Shown here: piece by piece, positions 1 to 6,581 of the stretch
Layout of the letters: every line of letters starts with the position of its first letter
Numbering within the stretch: the first letter of the stretch is position 1
Source: an uncultured Clostridia bacterium
Lineage (GTDB): Bacteria > Bacillota > Clostridia > Christensenellales > Borkfalkiaceae
Direction of reading: 5' to 3'
DNA length: 42,488 bases
Assembly (NCBI GenBank): GCA_944328665.1
Contig: CALVHS010000028.1
Span: forward strand, 1 to 42,488
The notes under the pieces: model-generated
Database searches by the model: none
The model's input: only the letters and a program-made list of their open reading frames with translations
What the model was told of the DNA's origin: nothing
Position numbers and translations under genes: made by a program

Positions 1-95
1 TCATTTGCAGCTCCCCGCAGCTTTTCGCAGCTTGTCACGTCCTTCTTCGGCGCCATGTACCAAGGCATCCTCCGTATGCTCTTTGTAGCTTGATC
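1..95 (-). rRNA. 23S ribosomal RNA, 5' end (partial, runs off the left edge)
   Basis: The reverse complement of this stretch matches the conserved 5' end of bacterial 23S rRNA: AAGCTACAAAGAGCATACGG, then AGGATGCCTTGG and GAAGGACGTG. Aligned by eye to the E. coli 5' end (GGTTAAGCGACTAAGCG, then GGATGCC), the mature RNA begins near position 95. Only about 95 nt are inside the window. No 16S 3' end (anti-Shine-Dalgarno region) and no tRNA occur between this gene and the next protein gene, so the 23S gene appears to be transcribed on its own. Confidence 0.93.
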
Positions 96-339
96 TTCTC
101 GTCTACTTATCCTTACATACAAAAAAAATCCTAAAATTTCAACTCGACTAAAATGGTTCGCTTCTCGGCCTGTGTCGGCTTTCCTTGCTTCTTATACGTC
201 TCCGTATCAACCATTCTCTTCGCTCTACTTTCCTTAGTATTGCCTTTCGTACTCTTCTTCGTCTTTCTTCTTCGCTATGCAGTTGTCAATCTTCTACGCT
301 CTTCAACAGAAGAGAAAGGATGCTGCCTCAATCGACAGC
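96..339 (-). other. Purine-rich leader of the 23S rRNA transcript with a boxA-like element
   Basis: This is the stretch between the 23S promoter and the mature 5' end. Read leftward it is strongly purine-rich, as Clostridia rRNA spacers often are. At 275-289 the minus strand reads TTGACAACTGCATAG, resembling the TTTGAAAACTGCATA part of the antitermination and spacer region usually found before 23S genes. No open frame with a ribosome site is visible, and no 16S or tRNA sequence is present. The antitermination role is inferred from resemblance only. Confidence 0.6.
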
Positions 340-345
340 TTACTA

Positions 346-374
346 ATGATAGCACTTTTATATACGGATGTCAA
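346..374 (-). promoter_or_regulatory. Sigma-A promoter of the stand-alone 23S rRNA gene
   Basis: The minus strand reads TTGACA (374-369), a 17-nt spacer, then TATCAT (351-346). Directly upstream (about 378-414) are A- and T-tracts resembling an UP element, as expected for an rRNA promoter. The predicted start lies about 245 nt before the mature 23S end. Confidence 0.85.
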
Positions 375-453
375 GCGCTTTTTAAAAATTTTTTCGATTT
401 TTCTTTTCTTAAAAGGGCGGCGCAACGCGCGCGGCGTTTTCCTCTCCTCCGCC

Positions 454-505
454 CATATTTATATTATTTTTATATTATCCATATTTATATTATTTTTATA
501 TTATA
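454..505. repeat. Two tandem copies of a 26-bp AT-rich unit
   Basis: Copy one is 454-479 and copy two 480-505. They are identical except for the last base (c in the first, a in the second). The unit is made of CATATTTATA followed by TTATTTTTATATTAT/C. It sits 80-130 bp upstream of the 23S promoter, between that promoter and the terminator of the next gene. It may be curved DNA or replication slippage; no function can be read from it. Confidence 0.85.
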
Positions 506-534
506 TGGTCGCGCAGCGCGATTTGCCACAATAA

Positions 535-568
535 ATATCCCCGGCAGGCGAAATGCCGCCGGGGATAT
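535..568 (-). terminator. Terminator of the small membrane protein gene
   Basis: ATATCCCCGG (535-544) pairs with CCGGGGATAT (559-568), with further GGC/GCC pairing inside. It lies 13 bp past the stop codon of the gene ending at 582. The following leftward sequence is T-rich but has no long T-run. Confidence 0.7.
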
Positions 569-581
569 ATGCATGCCTGCA

Positions 582-893
582 TCAATTGCCGGAAGGGATC
601 AATCCGATCAAGTTTTCGTACGTTCCCGGGAAGAAGAGGAAGATGACGATGAGCGCCAGCAGCGCCAGGAAAATGAGCTGAAAAATGAAATTGCGCTTGG
701 ACATCGCCTCCAGCCCCACGACCGCCATCAAGATGAGGGAACCGTAATTTTGCACATAAGAAAACACTTTCAGCACGGTGTCGGGCAAAAAGCCGAAATT
801 TGCGTTGATGATGAGCAGCGCAAAGACGATCACCATGAGGACGGCGAGGATCTCGCCGAGGATGTCGAACACCTTTTCCAGGCCCTTGAACAT
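582..893 (-). CDS. Small hypothetical membrane protein (103 aa)
   Basis: I do not recognise the family. The start chosen is the ATG at 893. An AAAGGAGGTGG ribosome site lies 5' of it and overlaps the alternative GTG at 902, which is therefore unlikely. The protein has a short N-terminal amphipathic stretch (MFKGLEKVFDILGEI), a hydrophobic segment around residues 15-35, a second around 48-62, and a third (QLIFLALLALIVIFLFF) around 72-90. It therefore looks like an integral membrane protein with two to three spans. It has its own consensus promoter and terminator and so is a single-gene unit. No catalytic motif is visible and no function is assigned. Confidence 0.75.
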   Translation of the reverse strand: MFKGLEKVFDILGEILAVLMVIVFALLIINANFGFLPDTVLKVFSYVQNYGSLILMAVVGLEAMSKRNFIFQLIFLALLALIVIFLFFPGTYENLIGLIPSGN

Positions 894-914
894 CGGAACC
901 ACCTCCTTTTTTCG

Positions 915-934
915 GAACGGAACTTTTTCCGTTC
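915..934. repeat. Inverted repeat in the leader of the small membrane protein gene
   Basis: GAACGGAA (915-922) and TTCCGTTC (927-934) form a perfect 8-bp stem with a 4-nt loop. It lies between the promoter -10 box and the ribosome site, so it could be an operator or an RNA hairpin. Nothing further supports either. Confidence 0.5.
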
Positions 935-940
935 ATCCGC

Positions 941-969
941 ATTATACCATAGCCCGGACGCTTTGTCAA
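941..969 (-). promoter_or_regulatory. Consensus sigma-A promoter for the small membrane protein gene
   Basis: Minus strand: TTGACA (969-964), 17-nt spacer, TATAAT (946-941). Both hexamers match consensus exactly. The gap from the HAD gene stop at 1012 is only about 40 bp. Confidence 0.85.
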
Positions 970-1011
970 CATACGTCCCGCAAAAAATCCGGAAGGAATT
1001 TTCTCTCCCCC

Positions 1012-1830
1012 TCACAGGAAGCGGACGATCTCGTTGAGGCTTTTTGCGATCGCCTCGGGGCGATCCGGCGTCCGTTCGGCGAGGGCGGCGTCCGTCTCTC
1101 CGCTCAAGACGAGGATCCCGTGAAATCCGTTGTTGTTGGCAAAACGGATGTCGGTATGCGGCCTGTCCCCCGCCATGCAGATGCGCCGCGGCGGCAAGTG
1201 CAGGCGGCGGCGGATGCAGTCCCCCATCACCGTATACGGCTTGCCGCAGACGACATCGGGCGACCTGCCCGACGAACAGCGCAAAAGTTCGATGAACGAC
1301 CCCACGTCTGGCGGGAACACCCCTTTTGCGGGGCACACCGCGTCGGGATGGGTGGCGATATACGGCTTCCCTTCGACGATGAGGCGGTTGATCTTGACCA
1401 GCTTGTCAAAGGTGAGCGTAGTATCATAGGCGAGCACCGCCACTTCCGCATCCTCCTCCGCGAGGGGGATGCCCGCGGCGGCGAATTCCGCCTTCAGCCC
1501 TTCCGTGCCGACGAGATACACCTTTTTGCCCGCGTAAAATTCCCGCAGGTACTGCTCGGCGGCGATGCCGGAAGTATATACTTCGTCCCCTTCCCCGAAG
1601 ATGCCGAGGCGGGCGAGCTTTTGCTCGTATTCCTTCGCCGCTTTCGAAGAATTGTTGGTACAGTAGACGATGCGGCGGCCGCTGCGGCGCAATGCTTCGA
1701 GAGTGTTTTTCATATCCCCGATGAGTTCGTCGCCGAGATAGACGGTGCCGTCCATATCGAGCAAAAAGACTTCGCTCTCCGCGACGGCGGCGGCAAGGCG
1801 TTCTTCGTTTTCCTTCGAACCGTAGATCAT
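1012..1830 (-). CDS. HAD-IIA family phosphatase (NagD/AraL-like)
   Basis: The 272-aa protein is a haloacid-dehalogenase phosphatase of subfamily IIA, which hydrolyses sugar or nucleotide monophosphates. Motif I is DMDGTVYLG with nucleophile Asp25 and acid Asp27. Motif II is YCTNNSS near residue 60. The C-terminal motif MAGDRPHTDIRFANNNG supplies the Mg-binding Asp residues. Length is typical. An AGGAAAC ribosome site precedes the ATG at 1830. It follows an AraM-like gene with an 18-bp gap, the same pairing as araL-araM in Bacillus subtilis, and both follow hisC. Substrate is unknown; a role as the missing histidinol-phosphatase is possible but speculative. Confidence 0.88.
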   Translation of the reverse strand: MIYGSKENEERLAAAVAESEVFLLDMDGTVYLGDELIGDMKNTLEALRRSGRRIVYCTNNSSKAAKEYEQKLARLGIFGEGDEVYTSGIAAEQYLREFYAGKKVYLVGTEGLKAEFAAAGIPLAEEDAEVAVLAYDTTLTFDKLVKINRLIVEGKPYIATHPDAVCPAKGVFPPDVGSFIELLRCSSGRSPDVVCGKPYTVMGDCIRRRLHLPPRRICMAGDRPHTDIRFANNNGFHGILVLSGETDAALAERTPDRPEAIAKSLNEIVRFL

Positions 1831-1848
1831 GTTTCCTCCGTAAAAAGG

Positions 1849-2958
1849 TCAAGGCAGCGCGCTCTCCGCCCCGAGATCGCGCGCGAGCGCGCCCGCCGAC
1901 AACAGGGGGGACAAGTCCGCCGACCGCATAAAGGCGCGGCGCAGCTCCTCTTCGCGCACGACGGGCTTTCTGCCGCCCGCAAGATAATACGCGTCGCGGA
2001 TCTCCCCCGCATAACTGCGCAAAAGTTCCGACTCGACCGCAAAATGCCCGCGGCACTCCTCGAAGAGCCCCGCACGGGCAAAACTTTCCTCCGCGGTCGG
2101 AACGCGCACGTTTTCGAACGCATCCCCGCCCGCGAGCGCGGCCGCGCTCTGCACCCGCGCGCCGTAATCGGGCACGAAAAACCGGCGTATGCGAGCGCGG
2201 GAAAAGAGGGCGGAGTACGTCTCCGCACTGTAAACGAGGGCGGCAAAGGCGCTTTCCCCGACCCGCCTGCCGCCGCGCATGAGCAAACGGAACAGGGCGA
2301 GGGAAGGAAAGCGGGAAAAGCGGCGAAGCGCGATCTCTTGCAGGGCGGAAGCGGAAAAACGCGCGCCGTCCTCCCTTTTTTTGGCAAATTCCGCCGCGAG
2401 GCGAAAATCATCCCGCCCGCACTTCCTCTCTCCGGAAAAGGCGGCATCGATATCGAGATCCGCGGCATACAGCGCGGAAAGCGCGGCAGACGCGACGCAC
2501 GCCGCCCTGCCCCTGCCCGCGACGAACGTCTCGTCAAAGAGGAGGACATCCGGCTCGTCCGCGGGGTATCCGCCCTCCGCTTCCGCGGAGAAGATGCCCT
2601 CCGCATAGAGAGATGCGGGCACGGCGATGAGGAAAGCACCCCTGAGCGTACAAAAAAAGCGCGCTGCCGCAATGCTGCGCCTGCCGAACGCGACGGCGAG
2701 GCGCACGTCGTCCGGCAGAGAAAAGAGCCCTTCGGCGCGATCTTCTTCCCCGAGCGCCACGCAAAAGGGCCGAAAGCCCGCAAACGACCCGCGCACCCGC
2801 GCCAAAACGGCGGACACGTCCGCGTCCGCGAGCAGCAGCATTTTGCCGCCGGGCACAAGGGAAGAGGCTAACCGCGAAAGCGCGGCCAGGGGCTCCGCAA
2901 AAAACCGTGTTTTCAATCCGCCCGCATCGGCAGCGGCCGACAGGACATTCCGGCACAT
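1849..2958 (-). CDS. Divergent AraM/glycerol-1-phosphate dehydrogenase-like protein, probably without metal site
   Basis: This 369-aa protein is tentatively placed in the sn-glycerol-1-phosphate dehydrogenase (EgsA/AraM) branch of the iron-alcohol-dehydrogenase fold. The stretch around FLIAVPASLYAEGIFSAEA and PDVLLFDETFV resembles the family pattern of a threonine-rich turn followed by an Asp-containing strand. In the true enzymes metal binding uses a GSEHxxSH-type motif. Here the matching region reads GGRRVGESAFAALVYSAE, and a later position that should hold His in HGxxV reads DYGARVQ. So the ligands look lost. The ATG at 2958 is preferred over the upstream TTG because GGGAGGGG lies just before it. 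It sits between hisC and the HAD gene. Family assignment is by eye and uncertain; it could be a non-catalytic or repurposed homologue. Confidence 0.5.
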   Translation of the reverse strand: MCRNVLSAAADAGGLKTRFFAEPLAALSRLASSLVPGGKMLLLADADVSAVLARVRGSFAGFRPFCVALGEEDRAEGLFSLPDDVRLAVAFGRRSIAAARFFCTLRGAFLIAVPASLYAEGIFSAEAEGGYPADEPDVLLFDETFVAGRGRAACVASAALSALYAADLDIDAAFSGERKCGRDDFRLAAEFAKKREDGARFSASALQEIALRRFSRFPSLALFRLLMRGGRRVGESAFAALVYSAETYSALFSRARIRRFFVPDYGARVQSAAALAGGDAFENVRVPTAEESFARAGLFEECRGHFAVESELLRSYAGEIRDAYYLAGGRKPVVREEELRRAFMRSADLSPLLSAGALARDLGAESALP

Positions 2959-3006
2959 AAGATCCCCTCCCAAAAAGGATTTTTCTTCTTATGTGCCTGC
3001 GAAAGA

Positions 3007-4068
3007 TCATCGTACGATGTCGGCAAGGGCGGCGAGAAGAAGATCGTTTTCCTCCCGCGAGCCGACGGTGATGCGGCAGAACGCTTCGATGCGCGGCTTT
3101 GCAAAGTGCCGCACGAGCACGCCGCGCGCCCGCAGCTTTTCGTATACCTCCCTGCCCGACAGCGAACCGTGCCGCGCGAAGAGGAAATTCGCCTTGCTGG
3201 GCAAAACGGAAAACCCGAGGCGGACAAGCGCCGAAAAGAGGCGCCCGCGCTCGGCGACGACGAGCGCGTTCTGTTGCGCATAATACTCCCCGTCCGCGAC
3301 CGCAGCGGCGCATACCGCCTGACAGACGCTGTCGACAGGATACGAGTTGAAACAGTCGCGGCAGCGCTCCAACCCGGCAATGAGCGAGGGGTCGGCGATC
3401 GCATAGCCGCAGCGCATGCCCGCCAGGGAATATCCCTTGGAAAAGGTCTTCACGACGAGCAAGTTCTTATATTTTTTGACGAGCGGCACCGCGCTTTCGC
3501 CGAAAAACGGCATATACGCCTCGTCCAAAATGACGATGCGATCGCTCTGCGCGATGAACGGCTCCATCTCCGCAAGAGGGATGCCGATACCCGTGGGGGC
3601 GTTCGGATTGGCGACGATCGCTCCCTGCGCCCGCCGGGCGCCGAGTTTGCCGAGATCGAGAGTAAAGTCCTCTTCGAGGGGAACGATCTGTTTGGCGATC
3701 CCGAAAAAATCGGAAAAAACGGGATAGAAGGAGTAGGTGACGTCCGCAAACGCCGCGCCCGCGCCGCCGCGGTCGAAAAAAGCGGGAAAGCACAGCGCGA
3801 GGATCTCGTCGCTGCCGTTGCCGCAGAACACGTTCTCCTCGTCCACCCCCTCCGCCCCGGCGATCGCCGCGCGCAGGCCGTGCATGGAAAGGGACGGGTA
3901 CAGCCTGAGGGACGAAACATCATATTCCCGGTATGCCGCGAGCGCGCGCGGGGACGGCGGATACGGATTTTCGTTGGTGTTGAGCTTGACGTATCTCCTG
4001 TCCGCGGGCTGTTCCCCCGCCGTATAAGGCGCGATCTCCCGCGCCAGCCTGCTCAGATAACTCTTCAT
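3007..4068 (-). CDS. hisC: Histidinol-phosphate aminotransferase
   Basis: HisC is the PLP enzyme that converts imidazole-acetol phosphate and glutamate to histidinol phosphate. The 353-aa protein has LNTNENPYPPSP near residue 30, the NPNAPTG loop (154-160), DEAY (182-185) and the PLP lysine Lys211 in TFSKGYSLAG. The ATG at 4068 is chosen because GGGAGG lies upstream; the alternative ATG at 4095 falls inside the -10 box of the gene's own promoter. It heads a unit continuing into the AraM-like and HAD genes. It is 31 kb from the main his operon, which lacks hisC, so it probably completes that pathway. Some HisC enzymes also act on aromatic amino acids. Confidence 0.93.
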   Translation of the reverse strand: MKSYLSRLAREIAPYTAGEQPADRRYVKLNTNENPYPPSPRALAAYREYDVSSLRLYPSLSMHGLRAAIAGAEGVDEENVFCGNGSDEILALCFPAFFDRGGAGAAFADVTYSFYPVFSDFFGIAKQIVPLEEDFTLDLGKLGARRAQGAIVANPNAPTGIGIPLAEMEPFIAQSDRIVILDEAYMPFFGESAVPLVKKYKNLLVVKTFSKGYSLAGMRCGYAIADPSLIAGLERCRDCFNSYPVDSVCQAVCAAAVADGEYYAQQNALVVAERGRLFSALVRLGFSVLPSKANFLFARHGSLSGREVYEKLRARGVLVRHFAKPRIEAFCRITVGSREENDLLLAALADIVR

Positions 4069-4093
4069 CCGTGCTTCCTCCCTGTCCGTGACC

Positions 4094-4122
4094 ATGATAT
4101 AATCTTTTCACAAAAAAGTCAA
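4094..4122 (-). promoter_or_regulatory. hisC: Promoter of the hisC unit
   Basis: Minus strand: TTGACT (4122-4117), 17-nt spacer, TATCAT (4099-4094). The -35 box abuts the nfnB terminator stem and its T-run forms part of the promoter spacer. The leader to the ATG at 4068 is only about 20 nt. Confidence 0.8.
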
Positions 4123-4152
4123 GCGGCGGAGCGCACAAGCGCGCCCCGCCGC
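4111..4152 (-). terminator. Terminator of nfnB, overlapping the hisC promoter
   Basis: GCGGCGGAGCGC (from 4123) pairs with the GCGCGCCCCGCCGC arm ending at 4152, with a small internal mismatch and an ACAA loop. Leftward of the stem is TTGACTTTTTTG, which supplies the T-run. Confidence 0.75.
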
Positions 4153-4210
4153 CCTTTTCCGACAAAACTTCTTAAAATCGCCCCGCCTTTGCGGCAGCCC
4201 GACGGCATTT

Positions 4211-5605
4211 TCAGCCGCGGGGACGGCGCATATACTCGTCCATCGCCTCGGCGGCGGCTTTGCCCGCGCCCATCGCGAGGATGACCGTCGCCGCGCCCGT
4301 GACGGCGTCGCCGCCCGCAAAGACGCCCGCACGGGAAGTCTGCCCGCGCCCGTCGGCGACGATGCCCCCCCACGGCTGCGTGTCCAGCCCCGCGGTCGTA
4401 TTTTTGATGAGGGGGTTGGGCGAAGTGCCGAGCGCCATGATGACGGCGTCGCAGGCGATCTGAAATTCGCTGCCCTCCTTGGGCACGGGGCGCCGCCTGC
4501 CCGACGCGTCCGCCTCCCCCAATTCCATCCGGATGCAGGTCATGCCCGCCGCCATGCCGTTTTCTCCTTCCTCGATCGCAACGGGATTGGTGAGGAAGCG
4601 GAAGACGATCCCCTCCTCTTCGGCATGTTCGACTTCCTCGGCGCGGGCGGGAAGTTCCGCGCGGGAACGGCGATAGACGACGGTCACCTCCTCCGCGCCC
4701 AAACGCTTGGCGCAGCGCGCGGCGTCCATGGCGACGTTGCCGCCCCCCACCACGCACACCCGCTTTGCGCGCAAAACGGGCGTGCGCGCATCCTCCCGAT
4801 ACGCCTTCATGAGGTTGACGCGGGTGAGAAATTCATTGGCGGAATAGACGCTCTTCAAATTTTCTCCGGGGATGCCCATAAAGCGAGGCAGCCCCGCGCC
4901 CGTGCCGATGAACACCGCCTCGAAGCCGTATTCTTCCATCAGTTCGTCGATGGAAAGCACCTTGCCGATGACCATGTTCGTCTCTATCTTTACGCCGAGC
5001 GCGCGCAGGTTGTCGATCTCCTTTTGCACGATGGCTTTGGGGAGGCGGAATTCGGGGATGCCGTACACGAGCACGCCGCCCGCGAGGTGCAGCGCCTCGA
5101 ACACGGTCACGTCGTAGCCGCGCTTGGCGAGGTCGCCCGCGCAGGTCAGCCCCGCGGGGCCGCTGCCGACGACGGCCGCTTTATGCCCGTTCGGCTCCGC
5201 CTTGGCGGGAAGATCGCAGGAGTTGGCGTTGTGCAGGTCGGCGACGAAGCGTTCCAGCCTGCCGATGGCGACCGGCTCTCCCTTGATGCCGCGCACGCAT
5301 TTTTGCTCGCACTGCGTCTCCTGCGGGCACACCCTGCCGCATACGGCAGGCAGCGAACTCGTCTTTTGGATGATACGGTACGCCTCTTCAAATTCGCCCG
5401 CCGCCACCTTTTCGATAAATTCGGGAATGTGGATGCGCACGGGACAGCCGCCCATACAGGGCTTGTTTTTGCAATGCAGGCAGCGCTTTGCCTCGTCCAT
5501 CGCCGCCTCGGCGGTATAGCCGAAGGTCACTTCGTAAAAATTACGGCTGCGGATCCCGGGTTCCTGCGCAGGCATCGGATTTTTTTTCAAACTCATGTTC
5601 GGCAT
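4211..5605 (-). CDS. nfnB: NADPH-dependent glutamate synthase small-subunit-like protein, NfnB subunit
   Basis: This 464-aa flavoprotein belongs to the GltD/NfnB family. The N-terminal half carries Cys clusters for iron-sulfur binding (CLHCKNKPCMGGCP and CGRVCPQETQCEQKC). There follow a Rossmann FAD site (VVGSGPAGLTCAGDLAKRG) and an NAD(P) site (CVVGGGNVAMDAARCAKRLG). Paired with the upstream nfnA, it should form the NADH-dependent reduced-ferredoxin:NADP+ oxidoreductase, which makes NADPH by electron bifurcation in the cytoplasm of anaerobes. The ATG at 5605 is chosen because GAGGTG is 8 nt away; a TTG at 5611 is possible. The gene starts 2 nt after the nfnA stop. An older reading as a glutamate synthase subunit is less likely given the partner. 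Confidence 0.9.
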   Translation of the reverse strand: MPNMSLKKNPMPAQEPGIRSRNFYEVTFGYTAEAAMDEAKRCLHCKNKPCMGGCPVRIHIPEFIEKVAAGEFEEAYRIIQKTSSLPAVCGRVCPQETQCEQKCVRGIKGEPVAIGRLERFVADLHNANSCDLPAKAEPNGHKAAVVGSGPAGLTCAGDLAKRGYDVTVFEALHLAGGVLVYGIPEFRLPKAIVQKEIDNLRALGVKIETNMVIGKVLSIDELMEEYGFEAVFIGTGAGLPRFMGIPGENLKSVYSANEFLTRVNLMKAYREDARTPVLRAKRVCVVGGGNVAMDAARCAKRLGAEEVTVVYRRSRAELPARAEEVEHAEEEGIVFRFLTNPVAIEEGENGMAAGMTCIRMELGEADASGRRRPVPKEGSEFQIACDAVIMALGTSPNPLIKNTTAGLDTQPWGGIVADGRGQTSRAGVFAGGDAVTGAATVILAMGAGKAAAEAMDEYMRRPRG

Positions 5606-5607
5606 GA

Positions 5608-6450
5608 TCAACGCACCTCTTTTTTGAACAGATTACACGCCTTTTCCCGCTCTTTCGCCTCAAATTCTTTATAAGTGGACGCGCGCTTCATGATCTCGTC
5701 GTAGTCCACCTCGTGCCCGTCAAAATCCGGCCCGTCCACGCAGGCGAACTTGGTCTTGCCCGCCACGGTAAGGCGGCAGCAGCCGCACATCCCCGTACCG
5801 TCGATCATGATGGGATTCATGCTGACGACCGTCTTGATGCCGTACTGCTTGGTGAGCAGAGAAACGAACTTCATCATCACGACGGGGCCGATGGCGATCA
5901 CCTCGTCATAGGCGGCGCCCCCTTCGATGAGCGCCTTGAGCGCGTCGGTCACGAGCCCCTTTTCCCCATAGCTGCCGTCGTCCGTCATCACCTTCATCAC
6001 GTCGGACACGGCGCCGAATTCCTCTTCCAAAATGACGAGGTCTCGATTGCGGAAGCCGACGACGGTATGCACTTCGGCGCCCTGCCCGTGCAATTTTTTC
6101 GCGACGGGATAGGCGATGGCGCAGCCCACGCCCCCGCCGACGACGGCGACCCTTTTCAGCCCCTCCGTATGCGATGGCTCGCCGAGCGGGCCGACAAAAT
6201 CTTGGATATATTCCCCTTCCCCGAGGTGATTGAGCCGCTCCGTGGTGCCGCCCACGATCTGAAAAATAATGGTGACGGTGCCCCGCTCCCTGTCATAGTC
6301 GGCGACGGTGAGGGGGATGCGCTCCCCCGCTTCGTCCACGCGCAGGATGATGAACTGCCCCGGTTCCGCCTTGCGGGCGATAAAGGGCGCCTCCACCTCC
6401 ATCAGCGTCACGGTCGGGTTGAGCACCCTCTTTTTTACGATCTTATACAC
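5608..6450 (-). CDS. nfnA: Sulfide/dihydroorotate dehydrogenase-like FAD/NAD-binding protein, NfnA subunit
   Basis: NfnA is the NADH-oxidising subunit of the NfnAB complex. The 280-aa protein has a ferredoxin-reductase-type FAD domain (KAEPGQFIILR, RIPLTVAD), an NAD-binding domain (VAVVGGGVGCAIAYPVAK), and a C-terminal Cys cluster for a [2Fe-2S] centre (GTGMCGCCRLTVAGKTKFAC). The GTG at 6450 is chosen: GGGAGGG lies 6 nt upstream and the protein then begins VYKIVKKRVLNPTVTLMEVE, the usual N-terminus. The upstream part of the open frame covers the promoter. Two-gene operon with nfnB. Confidence 0.9.
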   Translation of the reverse strand: MYKIVKKRVLNPTVTLMEVEAPFIARKAEPGQFIILRVDEAGERIPLTVADYDRERGTVTIIFQIVGGTTERLNHLGEGEYIQDFVGPLGEPSHTEGLKRVAVVGGGVGCAIAYPVAKKLHGQGAEVHTVVGFRNRDLVILEEEFGAVSDVMKVMTDDGSYGEKGLVTDALKALIEGGAAYDEVIAIGPVVMMKFVSLLTKQYGIKTVVSMNPIMIDGTGMCGCCRLTVAGKTKFACVDGPDFDGHEVDYDEIMKRASTYKEFEAKEREKACNLFKKEVR

Positions 6451-6483
6451 GGCGATCCCTCCCCATTTCAGTCTGTTTCCCTT

Positions 6484-6512
6484 ATTATAAACGGGCGCGC
6501 CCGTCCGCACAA
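6484..6512 (-). promoter_or_regulatory. nfnAB promoter with a 14-bp palindrome in the spacer
   Basis: Minus strand: TTGTGC (6512-6507), 17-nt spacer, TATAAT (6489-6484). The spacer contains the perfect palindrome ACGGGCGCGCCCGT (6491-6504), a plausible repressor site. It does not match the Rex consensus (TTGTGA, 6 nt, TCACAA). Confidence 0.65.
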
Positions 6513-6581
6513 GCGATTTGCCGCCCGTTTTTTTCTTTGCCGCATGCAAATTTTTTATTACAGGTATTTGTTTTATGAATA

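Noticed and set aside
153..1037. Plus-strand open frames over the 23S leader and first gene
   Set aside because: They cover the pyrimidine-rich complement of the rRNA leader, a promoter and a terminator.
778..2871. Long plus-strand open frame (697 aa) opposite the HAD and AraM-like genes
   Set aside because: It is antisense to two genes with recognisable families, has no ribosome site and an Arg/Ala/Gly-rich composition typical of high-GC shadow frames.
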